From positions 1-10,923 of the forward strand of contig SLKB01000361.1 in NCBI GenBank assembly GCA_007134805.1: a DNA stretch of 10,923 nt, read 5' to 3'. This stretch comes from Paracoccaceae bacterium (lineage in GTDB: Bacteria; Pseudomonadota; Alphaproteobacteria; Rhodobacterales; Rhodobacteraceae). A program made the position numbers and the translations under genes. Within the stretch, counting starts at the first letter, position 1; the number at the start of each line of letters is the position of its first letter. Below are positions 1-6,229 of the stretch, one piece after another. The notes under the pieces are model-generated. The model saw only the letters and a program-made list of their open reading frames with translations. It was not told the DNA's origin and ran no database searches.

Positions 1-1216
1 AATCGCCAATGAACACCGCCATGTGCTGGCCATCGCGCGTGACCTCCCATGCCCGCGCGTCGGGGTGGTAGAGATCGACGTCGAGCGGGCGGAATTCCAG
101 CCCGAAGAGGCGGTTGGCGCAGTCGAAGGCCGCCTCGATCATCGCCTCGAGCGAGAGATAGGGTTTCAGCGCGGTCTCATCGATCTCGTGCAACGCCTGC
201 CGGCGCTTTTCGGCATAGTAGCGCCAGTCCCAGGGCTCGAGCGGGCCTGTGAGTCCGTCGGCCTCGAGCATCGCGTGCATTTCCTCGGCATCGGCGGCGG
301 CCTTGGCGCGCGCCGGTGCCCAGACCTGCATCAGCAGGTCGCGCACTGCGGCAGGATTGCGCGCCATCTCGGTCTCAAGCTTGTAGTCGGCGAATGTCTC
401 ATGTCCGAGCAGTTGCGCACGCTCGGCCCGCAGAGCGAGGATCTCGGCGACCAGCGCGCGGTTATCCGTGTCGCCCCCCATCGCCCCGCGCGAGACCCAG
501 GCCGAATAGGCTTTCTCGCGCAGATCTCGTCGGTTCGAGAATTGCAGGAAAGGCACGATGAGCGAGCGGTTGAGCGTGATGACATGCCCCTCGTGCCCGC
601 GCTCTTCTGCGGCCGCCCGGGCGCTTGCGATCACGAATTCCGGCAGCCCCGAGAGATCGTCAAGCGGCATCGCCCAGTCGCGCTCATCCGCGAGAAGGTT
701 CTGCGCGAACTGCGTGCCCAAACTCGCAAGGCGTGACTTGACCTCGGTGAGCCGCGCGGCCTCTGCCCCCTCGAGCCCCGCGCCCGCGCGCAGGAACATG
801 CGGTGGTAGAGCATCAGGACGCGGGCTTGCTCTGGCGTCAGATCAAGCGTGTCGCGCGCGGCCCAAAGCGCCTCGATCCGCGCAAACAGCGCGCGATTGT
901 TGACGATCTCCGAGGAATAGGCCGAAAGCTTCGGCGACAGCTCGCGCTGCAGCGCCTCGCGCGCCGGGTTGGAATCGCTGCCCGCGAGGTTGAAGAACAC
1001 GCCCGCGACCCGGTCAAGAAGCGCGTCGGCCTGCTCCATTGCCTCGATCGTGTTGGCGAAACTCGGGGGCTCGGGGTCATCTGCGATCGCGTCATGTGCC
1101 GCGCGCCCGGCGTCGAGCGCGGCCTCGAAAGCGGGGGCGAAATCGGCATCCTCGATCTGGCGGAACGGCGGGAGCCGGAATTCGGTATCCCAATCGGAAA
1201 GCAAGGCATTGGTCAT
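1..1216 (-). CDS. dcp: M3-family metallopeptidase, probable peptidyl-dipeptidase Dcp (5' part only)
   Basis: An open frame runs without stop from the ATG at 1216 to the left edge: 405 codons, with the rest outside the window. The product resembles the N-terminal part of Dcp, a cytoplasmic zinc peptidase that releases dipeptides from the C-terminus of peptides. Visible Dcp-like features are an N-terminal stretch around LPPFRQIEDADFAPAFEAAL, the segment FANTIEAMEQ, and the well-conserved PWDWRYYAEKRRQ followed by LKPYLSLE near the end of the visible part. Dcp proteins are about 680 residues long, so the HEXXH zinc motif lies beyond the edge and catalysis cannot be confirmed here. No signal peptide is seen. 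An AAGGG stretch sits about 8 nt before the start. The gene follows the FAD-GcvT gene by 77 bp on the same strand. Oligopeptidase A (PrlC) is the nearest alternative, but the PWDW/YYAE region fits Dcp better. Confidence 0.92.
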   Translation of the reverse strand, partial: MTNALLSDWDTEFRLPPFRQIEDADFAPAFEAALDAGRAAHDAIADDPEPPSFANTIEAMEQADALLDRVAGVFFNLAGSDSNPAREALQRELSPKLSAYSSEIVNNRALFARIEALWAARDTLDLTPEQARVLMLYHRMFLRAGAGLEGAEAARLTEVKSRLASLGTQFAQNLLADERDWAMPLDDLSGLPEFVIASARAAAEERGHEGHVITLNRSLIVPFLQFSNRRDLREKAYSAWVSRGAMGGDTDNRALVAEILALRAERAQLLGHETFADYKLETEMARNPAAVRDLLMQVWAPARAKAAADAEEMHAMLEADGLTGPLEPWDWRYYAEKRRQALHEIDETALKPYLSLEAMIEAAFDCANRLFGLEFRPLDVDLYHPDARAWEVTRDGQHMAVFIGD

Positions 1217-1266
1217 GCGGGCAACCCTTTTGATCATCTGCCCCAAGATCTAGCCCGCGACCGGCA

Positions 1267-1281
1267 GCCCCGCAATGGGGC
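1267..1281 (-). other. small GC hairpin between the FAD-GcvT gene and dcp
   Basis: In the 77-bp gap, GCCCC at 1267-1271 pairs with GGGGC at 1277-1281 around a 5-nt loop, and flanking CCGG copies could extend it. No T-run follows on the minus strand, so it is not a convincing intrinsic terminator. It may only slow transcription or protect an mRNA end. Read-through into dcp is likely. Confidence 0.3.
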
Positions 1282-1293
1282 GCGCCACCGGCG

Positions 1294-3780
1294 TCAGCCA
1301 TCGGCGCGGATCGTGGCGTTTTTCGGGTCATAGGGGCTGTCGCAGGTGACTGTCGCGTCCCATAGCTCGTCAAGCATGCGCACCTTCAGCCGGGCCCCTT
1401 CCACCGCGAGGTCGGGGCGGACATAGCCCATGCCGATGGATTTGCCGAACGCCACCGAGTAGCCCCCCGAGGTCAGCCGCCCGACCCGTTCCCCCTCAAG
1501 ATAGAGCGCCTCACGCCCCCAGGGATCGGCGTCCTGCGGCCCGTCGATCAGGAGCGTGCAGCATTTGCTGCGGATGCCGAGCGCCTGCATCGCCTCCTTG
1601 CCCTGAAACGCCTTCGACATGTCCACGAAACGCGGCAGATCGGCCTCGAGCACGGTCGCATCCCGGCCGAGTTCATGGCCAAAGGCGCGGTAGCTCTTCT
1701 CCTGCCGCAACCAGTTCTGCGCCCGCGCCCCGACAAGCTTGAGCCCGACATCCTCGCCCGCCGCCATCAGCTGGTCGAAAAGATAGGTCTGCATCTCGAT
1801 CGGGTGGTGCAACTCCCAGCCCAGCTCGCCCGTATAGGCCACGCGCAGCGCGCGCACCGGGCACATGCCAAGCTCGATCTCGCGCGCCGAAAGCCAGGGG
1901 AAGCGCTTGTTCGAAAGCACGCTCTCGGGCGCGGCATCCCTGACCAGCTTGCGCAGAAGGTCGCGCGATTTCGGCCCGGCGATCGCGAAGACGCCCCATT
2001 GCGTGGTGACATCATGGATGTCGATCCAGCCGAAATCAGCGATCCGATCCTCGGCCGCCTTGTGCAGGTAATCGCCATCATACGCCGTCCATGCCCCGGC
2101 CGAAATGAGGTAGAAGTCATTCTCGGCCAGCCGCACGATCGTGTATTCGGTGCGCACCGTGCCTTGCGGCGTCAGCGCATAGGTCAGGTTGATCCGGCCC
2201 TGCCCGGGCAGCTTGTTGCAGGTGAACCAGTCTAGGAAGGCCGCAGCACCCGGGCCGCGGACCCGATGCTTGGAAAACGCTGTCGCATCGATCATGCCCA
2301 CGCCGGTGCGGATGGCCTTGGCCTCGTCGACCGCATATTGCCACCAGCCGCCGCGCCGGAAGCTGCGCGCCGCGTGGTCGTCGAAGCCCTGGGGGGCGTA
2401 GTAATTCGGCCGCTCCCATCCGTTCACCTGCCCGAATTGTGCCCCGCGCGCCTTCACCCGGTCATAGCAGGGGGCTGTGCGCAGCGGGCGGCAGGCCTCG
2501 CGCTCTTCATCGGGGTGATGCAGGATATAGACATGCGCATAGGCTTCCTCGTTCTTGCGCGCAGCATATTCCGTGGTCATCCAGGTGCCGTAACGCTTGG
2601 GGTCGAGGCTTGCCATGTCGATCTCGGCCTCGCCCTCAACCATCATCTGCGCGAGGTAATGGCCGGTCCCGCCCGCGGCAGTGATCCCGAAGCTGAACCC
2701 TTCGGCCAGCCACATGTTACGCAGGCCGGGCGCCGGGCCGACCAGCGGATTGCCATCGGGCGTGTAGCAGATCGGGCCGTTATAGTCGTCCTTCAGCCCG
2801 ACCGTTTCCGAAGACGGGATGCGGTGGATCATCGACATGTATTCCTCCTCGATCCGGTCGAGATCGAGCGGGAACAGATCGGCGCGAAAACTTTCAGGCA
2901 CATCATGCTCGAAGCGCGCGGGCGCGCCGTATTCATAGGGCCCGAGGATCCAGCCGCCGCGCTCTTCGCGCACATACCATTTGGCGTCGGCATCGCGCAG
3001 CACAGGGTGTTCGGGGGCAGTCTTGCGATAGGCCTGCAAGGCGGGATCGGGTTCGGTGACGATATACTGATGCTCTACCGGGATCGCAGGGATCTTGATG
3101 CCCAGAAGCCGCGCCGTGCGCTGGGCGTGGTTGCCAGTGGCGGTGACGACATGCTCGGCCACCACTTCGAAACTTTCCTCGGAGGGGACCAGATTGCCGC
3201 CCTTCTCGACCATCCTGCGGCAGGTCACCACCCACTCCGAACCGGTCCAGCGGTAGCCATCCACCTGCACGCGGCGCTGGATCTCGACCCCGAACTGCCG
3301 CGCGCCCTTTGCCATCGCCTGGGTCACATCGGCGGGGTTGATATAGCCATCGGTGGGGTGGAACAGCGCGCCTTCCAGATCTTCCGTGCGCACAAGTGGC
3401 CACCGCTCCTTGATCTGGGCGGGGGTCATCCATTCGTGGGGAATGCCAACGGTCTCGGCCGTGCTGGCATAGAGCATGAACTCATCCATCCGCGCGCGGC
3501 TTTGCGCCATGCGCAGGTTCCCCACGACATAGAAGCCGGGGTTGAGCCCGGTCTCGGCCTCGAGCCGCTTGTAGAAATTCACGCTGTAGTCGTGGATATG
3601 GCTTGTTGCATAGCCCATGTTGAAAAGTGGCAAGAGCCCCGCAGCATGCCAGGTCGAGCCCGACGTCAGCTCGTCGCGTTCCAGCAGCAGCGTGTCCCAG
3701 CCCGCGCGGCCCAGATGGTAGGCAATCGACGCCCCCACCGCGCCGCCGCCGACAACAAGGGATTTGACGTGGGTTTTCAT
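1294..3780 (-). CDS. FAD-dependent oxidoreductase/GcvT fusion (dimethylglycine or sarcosine dehydrogenase type)
   Basis: This 828-residue protein has the layout of mitochondrial and bacterial dimethylglycine/sarcosine dehydrogenases. Such enzymes oxidatively remove an N-methyl group in an FAD domain and pass it to tetrahydrofolate in a GcvT-like domain, giving methylene-THF. The N-terminus has a Rossmann motif GGGAVG (11-16) with acidic E34 for the FAD ribose. SGSTWHAAG follows, and its His45 matches the histidine that carries covalent FAD in dimethylglycine dehydrogenase. The GcvT part begins near residue 485 (RTGVGMIDATAF) and contains NWLRQEKSYRAFGHELGRD and LEADLPRFV, typical of the folate domain. 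No signal peptide is visible, so it is probably cytoplasmic. The ATG at 3780 is chosen because GGAG lies 8 nt upstream and the Rossmann fold starts at once; a longer frame to 3858 adds 26 low-complexity residues. Exact substrate (dimethylglycine, sarcosine or another N-methyl amine) cannot be told from sequence. Confidence 0.93.
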   Translation of the reverse strand: MKTHVKSLVVGGGAVGASIAYHLGRAGWDTLLLERDELTSGSTWHAAGLLPLFNMGYATSHIHDYSVNFYKRLEAETGLNPGFYVVGNLRMAQSRARMDEFMLYASTAETVGIPHEWMTPAQIKERWPLVRTEDLEGALFHPTDGYINPADVTQAMAKGARQFGVEIQRRVQVDGYRWTGSEWVVTCRRMVEKGGNLVPSEESFEVVAEHVVTATGNHAQRTARLLGIKIPAIPVEHQYIVTEPDPALQAYRKTAPEHPVLRDADAKWYVREERGGWILGPYEYGAPARFEHDVPESFRADLFPLDLDRIEEEYMSMIHRIPSSETVGLKDDYNGPICYTPDGNPLVGPAPGLRNMWLAEGFSFGITAAGGTGHYLAQMMVEGEAEIDMASLDPKRYGTWMTTEYAARKNEEAYAHVYILHHPDEEREACRPLRTAPCYDRVKARGAQFGQVNGWERPNYYAPQGFDDHAARSFRRGGWWQYAVDEAKAIRTGVGMIDATAFSKHRVRGPGAAAFLDWFTCNKLPGQGRINLTYALTPQGTVRTEYTIVRLAENDFYLISAGAWTAYDGDYLHKAAEDRIADFGWIDIHDVTTQWGVFAIAGPKSRDLLRKLVRDAAPESVLSNKRFPWLSAREIELGMCPVRALRVAYTGELGWELHHPIEMQTYLFDQLMAAGEDVGLKLVGARAQNWLRQEKSYRAFGHELGRDATVLEADLPRFVDMSKAFQGKEAMQALGIRSKCCTLLIDGPQDADPWGREALYLEGERVGRLTSGGYSVAFGKSIGMGYVRPDLAVEGARLKVRMLDELWDATVTCDSPYDPKNATIRADG

Positions 3781-3896
3781 CGCCGTCTCCGGGCTGGTTG
3801 GCTCGCTCTGATCCCTCATGTCAAATCCCGCCGTGCTTCGAGCCAGTGATCCCGACATGACAGAATGGAAAAGCGACGTGCCAGGTCACGATGGCC

Positions 3897-3923
3897 GCGC
3901 CCGGGGGCCCTGCCGACGGGCGC
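3897..3923 (-). repeat. GC-rich inverted repeat in the leader of the FAD-GcvT gene
   Basis: GCGCCCG (3897-3903) and CGGGCGC (3917-3923) form a perfect 7-bp inverted repeat with a 13-nt loop, about 120 nt upstream of the start codon. If transcription starts near 3970 this hairpin lies in the 5' untranslated leader and could affect mRNA stability. In such GC-rich DNA a 7-bp repeat may also be chance. No glycine-riboswitch-like core was recognised. Confidence 0.3.
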
Positions 3924-3978
3924 GTATCCTGTGCCCCCACCGCGTCAAAGCCCCGCCGGGCGGGCGTCTAACGTTTTC

Positions 3979-4006
3979 ATAACAATCGAACGCTAAGCTA
4001 TGTCCA
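3979..4006 (-). promoter_or_regulatory. candidate sigma-70-type promoter for the FAD-GcvT gene
   Basis: On the minus strand, TGGACA (4006-4001; 5 of 6 to TTGACA) and TGTTAT (3984-3979; 4 of 6 to TATAAT) are separated by 16 nt. This is the best promoter-like pair seen upstream of the gene and lies in a locally AT-richer patch. It would give a leader of roughly 190 nt. Support is by consensus match only. Confidence 0.33.
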
Positions 4007-4099
4007 CATTTCGAGAACGAATCGTCCGGATCAGCGACTGAAGGCTGTGCGTACGAGGCTGAAGATGGTTCGCGTCATTGCGTCTTGGCAGCGACACCG

Positions 4100-4277
4100 T
4101 GAGTGCGGGGGTTGCCTGATGTCGTCTGGTCCGGGTTTTCGAATTGCTCATGATCTCGCAAATCGCGTGAGGTCATGACGCTCAACGCTGTCGGGTGGAC
4201 TTCTGCAACCCATTTTTGCAGACATTCGTCAGTGCGTCGAAAGGGCCTTGCATTTTCGAGGCGCTTTCGACTTTTTT
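4100..4277 (+). ncRNA. candidate small RNA ending at an intrinsic terminator
   Basis: The plus strand here carries a run of hairpins and no convincing ORF. Arms 4148-4159 and 4167-4178 form a 12-bp stem (TCATGATCTCGC with GTGAGGTCATGA) around a 7-nt loop. Two of the pairs are G-U, which pair only in the plus-strand transcript. Arms TCTGCAA (4202-4208) and TTGCAGA (4216-4222) form a second, perfect 7-bp stem. The third structure is the terminator at 4236-4277. A longer-range helix (CTGA 4116-4119 with TCAG 4229-4232) might close the unit. The 5' end is a guess, because no clear plus-strand promoter was found between 4020 and 4150. No known family (6S, SRP, RNase P, tmRNA) was recognised. A 37-codon ORF at 4065-4178 with a GAGG upstream overlaps it, so a short mRNA is an alternative. 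Confidence 0.42.
4236..4277 (+). terminator. strong intrinsic (Rho-independent) terminator
   Basis: GTCGAAAG (4236-4243) pairs perfectly with CTTTCGAC (4264-4271). After one G-G mismatch the stem continues with GCCT (4245-4248) on AGGC (4259-4262) plus two more pairs, leaving a 6-nt loop. Six T residues (4272-4277) follow at once on the plus strand. No T-run follows on the minus strand, so it works in one direction. No plus-strand protein gene lies upstream, only antisense DNA of the FAD-GcvT gene, so it implies a small RNA or antisense transcript. Confidence 0.78.
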
Positions 4278-4375
4278 CCCCAGATCATGACAAGAATAGG
4301 GCGAATCCCGATCCGCTTCTCATCTGACTGATTCGCGCGGATCAAGCGTTATTGCACTGGATAGTCCCGGGTTTT

Positions 4376-4398
4376 GCGGGATATCGGCAATATCCCGC
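4376..4398. repeat. perfect 9-bp inverted repeat with 5-nt spacer
   Basis: GCGGGATAT (4376-4384) and ATATCCCGC (4390-4398) are exact reverse complements around CGGCA. A T-run precedes rather than follows the stem on the plus strand, and A residues follow it on the minus strand, so it is not an intrinsic terminator. It sits about 40 bp upstream of the AT-rich promoter-like segment and about 120 bp before the tiny ORFs. An operator for a dimeric regulator is the simplest reading. A structured RNA element is possible. Confidence 0.6.
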
Positions 4399-4411
4399 GC
4401 CTCACGCCCGT

Positions 4412-4452
4412 TTCAAAAAAATTTGCAAGACATTCTTAAGCATTCTTTTACG
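4412..4452 (+). promoter_or_regulatory. AT-rich promoter-like segment with a CtrA-like site
   Basis: An A/T tract (AAAAAAATTT, 4415-4424) is followed by TTGCAA, a 17-nt spacer and TTTTAC, a weak -35/-10 pair. Within it, TTAA (4436-4439), seven bases, then TTTAC (4447-4451) matches the alphaproteobacterial CtrA pattern TTAA-N7-TTAAC with one mismatch. The segment stands out from the GC-rich surroundings and precedes two plus-strand small ORFs. Evidence is by consensus only. Confidence 0.33.
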
Positions 4453-4516
4453 CTTGCCTCCTAGCGTGTTGGAAGTGCGGGTGCTCGAAAATATTCGGCC
4501 AGACAGGAGAGGCATC

Positions 4517-4690
4517 TTGAACATGTCGCGGATGCACTGCCATCGACGCGCTTACACGCCTCGACACGCAGGAACGGTGCCGATCACCGCGCATTGCGCC
4601 GTGATGCTGTCACCCCGGCCTTTCTGTCATGCTCCACGTCCTGGCTCACAGGAAACCGGGTTTTCCGGCTCGGGGGTGATCCATGCTTGA
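4517..4690 (+). CDS. possible small ORF, His/Cys-rich, unknown function
   Basis: A 57-residue ORF starts at TTG 4517, which has AGGAG exactly 7 nt upstream; ATG 4523 is the alternative and is spaced less well. The product contains MHCHRRAY, TAHCAVM and PFCHAPRPG, so His and Cys are frequent for its size. That could mean metal binding or could be chance translation of GC-rich DNA. Its TGA is embedded in the start of the next ORF (ATGCTTGA, 4683-4690), an arrangement typical of coupled genes, and the promoter-like segment lies upstream. No family is recognised. It could also be a regulatory leader peptide. Codon use looks less biased than in the large genes, which argues against strong expression as a protein. 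Confidence 0.27.
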   Translation: MNMSRMHCHRRAYTPRHAGTVPITAHCAVMLSPRPFCHAPRPGSQETGFSGSGVIHA

Positions 4691-4868
4691 ACTGTTGGTT
4701 TTCCTGGTTGTTCTCTACGCGTATCTCTGGATATCGTTCCTTTCTTATTTCAAACGGACCAGAGAAGGCGCGACCCCTGCAGCGACGCCGAAAACAATGA
4801 GCTATTCGCTCGTTCGTGCGAGGAATTCGACCAATGCAGCGCGATCTGCCGGATCCGAAATCCGCTGA
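4683..4868 (+). CDS. possible small single-helix membrane protein
   Basis: The 61-residue product begins with one long hydrophobic stretch (residues 2-22, LELLVFLVVLYAYLWISFL) followed by basic residues (KRTR). This looks like a membrane anchor with a short cytoplasmic tail. The start is well supported: GGGGGTGATC just upstream matches the extended anti-Shine-Dalgarno complement (GGAGGTGATC) in 9 of 10 positions, with 6 nt from its core to ATG. The first ORF overlaps it by 8 nt. From 4802 on, the frame runs antisense to the end of the cytochrome gene, so the last 22 residues are constrained by the other strand and may carry little function. No homolog is recognised. Confidence 0.42.
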   Translation: MLELLVFLVVLYAYLWISFLSYFKRTREGATPAATPKTMSYSLVRARNSTNAARSAGSEIR

Positions 4869-6064
4869 TCGGGCATGCGCGATCCGGGTGTATATTCATC
4901 CGGGCCGTATTCGAAAAGTTCCGCAACCGTCTTTTCGGTCCAGATGATGTCCATGTCGCGCAAGGCGCCCGAGTAGTCAAAGCCCGGCTGCGAGGCAATG
5001 CGCATGCCGAAAATCCCGTGCAGGCTCGGCCCGGCGCGGTTGTGATCATCGGGCTCGAGCGAGTGGCAGACTGCGCATGAACGCCAGATTTCAGCCCCTC
5101 GACTTCCGTCATCAAAGCTTGCGGCCTGCTGCGGGTCCGCGCGTCCCAGCGCGGCGCCGTCCTCGCGCGCCCAGCGGCGGATGACCCCCGAATGCCCCGC
5201 CGTCAGGATCTCGCTGTCGTCAAGGGCAAGCGCCCAGATCGGACCGTCGCTTGCGGGAAAACTCATCTCCTGCGTGAGCGCCGTTGCATCGAGCCGCCAG
5301 ACAGTGCCATCGATCGCCGCCGCGACAATATCCATCGCGCTTGTCGCAAGCGCGACGAGCGGGCGGTCCGTCAGGAAATGCTCGGGCAGCAGATCGCCCG
5401 TCTCGGAATACATCCGCAGCGCGCCATCCGCGAAGATCACGGCCAATCGGCCCTGAGAGACAGCAAGCCCGTTCGGCAGGGCGGGCAGCGTCGCCTGCGC
5501 GCGGGGGCTGAATTCGGGCGACCAGCGCATCAACCGCTGATCCCCCCCGACCGAGACCAGATCGCCGGACGCAAGATAGCCGAGCCCCGTGATCCTGTCG
5601 GAATGGGCCTGATGCCAGCGCTCCACGCCCTCGGGCAGCGACAGCGTCAGGATCTGTCCGTCGCGAAACCCGGCGGCGAGGGTGCGCGCGTCGGGCGCGA
5701 CATCAAGTGCGGCGATGGCCGAGGGCGCGTGATCGGTGGCAAGATAGGGGCGCGCCGCGCCTGCTTCCCACAGCGCGATCCGCCCATCCTGACCGGCGGT
5801 CACAAAAGCGCCGCCTTGCAGGAAGGCCACCGCCGTCACATTGCCATCGTGAAAGCGCGTGATCTCGACCGCGCGCGCCTGCGCGCGATCCCACAGGATC
5901 GCGCGAGTGTCGAAACTTCCCGACAGCACGTGATCAGGTGTCACAGCCAGCGCGCCGACCGGGCCACCATGCCCTTCGAGATCCTGCCCGTGCAAGGGCG
6001 CGGCCAGCGTGAACGCCGCGCCGGTGAGGGCGGCGCGCCAGAAAGGCCAGACAGCAGGCCTCAA
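4802..6064 (-). CDS. secreted WD40 beta-propeller fused to a class I cytochrome c
   Basis: The 420-residue product starts with an N-terminal signal-like segment (basic and aromatic start, then ALTGAAFTLAAP) and should be periplasmic. Residues about 32-300 hold seven WD40-like blades, for example GHGGPVGALAVTPDHVLSG, GQDGRIALWE (91-100) and HSGVIRRWAR (291-300), enough for a complete seven-bladed propeller. The C-terminal 100 residues are a class I cytochrome c: CAVCH (330-334) for covalent heme, GPSLHG (346-351), and Met397 in PGSRMPD as the likely sixth ligand. The start is TTG at 6064, overlapping the upstream TGA (TTGA), with no clear ribosome binding site, so translation is probably coupled. 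As the last gene of the formate dehydrogenase operon it could accept or relay electrons, or dock on the dehydrogenase through the propeller; that is inference. Such fusions have been seen in genomes, but no function is known to me. Confidence 0.9.
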   Translation of the reverse strand: MRPAVWPFWRAALTGAAFTLAAPLHGQDLEGHGGPVGALAVTPDHVLSGSFDTRAILWDRAQARAVEITRFHDGNVTAVAFLQGGAFVTAGQDGRIALWEAGAARPYLATDHAPSAIAALDVAPDARTLAAGFRDGQILTLSLPEGVERWHQAHSDRITGLGYLASGDLVSVGGDQRLMRWSPEFSPRAQATLPALPNGLAVSQGRLAVIFADGALRMYSETGDLLPEHFLTDRPLVALATSAMDIVAAAIDGTVWRLDATALTQEMSFPASDGPIWALALDDSEILTAGHSGVIRRWAREDGAALGRADPQQAASFDDGSRGAEIWRSCAVCHSLEPDDHNRAGPSLHGIFGMRIASQPGFDYSGALRDMDIIWTEKTVAELFEYGPDEYTPGSRMPDQRISDPADRAALVEFLARTSE

Positions 6065-6216
6065 TTGCCGACCAGGTTCGATCCAGGGTTGTCGACGCGG
6101 GCGCCCTCGGTCGTGAAGGCGGAATAGGAGGGTTGCTGGAACTGGTCATCAAGGACCGTTGCCGCGACAAAGGCGATGACGCCGGCGAAGACGACAGCGG
6201 CAAGGAAGGCTTTCAT
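6061..6216 (-). CDS. small membrane-anchored or secreted protein of unknown function
   Basis: The 51-residue product has a basic start (MKAF), a hydrophobic segment to about residue 22, and a short polar tail with TTEGARVDNPGSNLVGN. The hydrophobic part may be an uncleaved anchor or a signal peptide, placing the tail in the periplasm. ATG 6216 is chosen because AGGAG lies 7 nt upstream; a longer frame from 6252 lacks this and overlaps mrp. It starts 13 bp after mrp and its stop overlaps the start of the cytochrome gene, so it is almost certainly co-transcribed and coupled. No domain is recognised. Position suggests a helper or small subunit of the membrane formate dehydrogenase or of the following cytochrome, but nothing in the sequence proves it. 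Confidence 0.77.
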   Translation of the reverse strand: MKAFLAAVVFAGVIAFVAATVLDDQFQQPSYSAFTTEGARVDNPGSNLVGN

Positions 6217-6229
6217 GGGTGGTCTCCTC

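Larger units (their letters stand above)
3781..4516. other. long intergenic region without a convincing protein gene
   Basis: Between the FAD-GcvT start and the first tiny plus-strand ORF lie about 740 bases with no convincing protein gene on either strand. From left to right it holds the GcvT leader with a GC hairpin, a candidate minus-strand promoter, a run of plus-strand hairpins ending in an intrinsic terminator, a near-palindrome (TGAT...ATCA, 4329-4344), a perfect inverted repeat, and an AT-rich promoter-like segment. It looks like the outer end of two transcription units rather than decayed coding sequence. Confidence 0.7.

Noticed and set aside
23..1333. Plus-strand ORFs of 237 and 176 codons near the left edge
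   Set aside because: They are shadows of the M3 peptidase frame, which stays open from 1216 to the edge and matches Dcp.
2266..3849. 527-codon plus-strand ORF antisense to the FAD-GcvT gene
   Set aside because: It mirrors the codon pattern of a clear enzyme gene on the other strand. Its translation shows no recognisable domain and looks like a high-GC shadow.
3781..3858. Longer N-terminus of the FAD-GcvT protein (26 extra residues)
   Set aside because: The extra residues precede a Rossmann strand that normally starts the protein, and the ATG at 3780 has a well-placed GGAG.
3781..4020. Glycine riboswitch upstream of the GcvT-domain gene
   Set aside because: I looked for the conserved core on the minus strand and did not find it.
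4065..4178. 37-codon plus-strand ORF with GAGG upstream of its ATG
   Set aside because: Arg-rich without motif, and its end coincides with a stem of the small-RNA candidate. It could be a short ORF in that RNA but is not supported enough to list.
4329..4344. TGAT...ATCA near-palindrome considered as an FNR/FixK site
   Set aside because: The half-sites are separated by 8 bases instead of the required 4, so it does not fit the FNR/FixK consensus.
4724..4765. TCTCTGG/CCAGAGA inverted repeat considered as terminator of the formate dehydrogenase operon
   Set aside because: The loop is 28 nt and no T-run follows on the minus strand. It also lies inside the small membrane ORF.
5192..6127. 311-codon plus-strand ORF antisense to the WD40-cytochrome gene
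   Set aside because: The product is Arg/Gln/Asp-rich without any motif. The minus strand gives seven blades, a signal peptide and a heme site.
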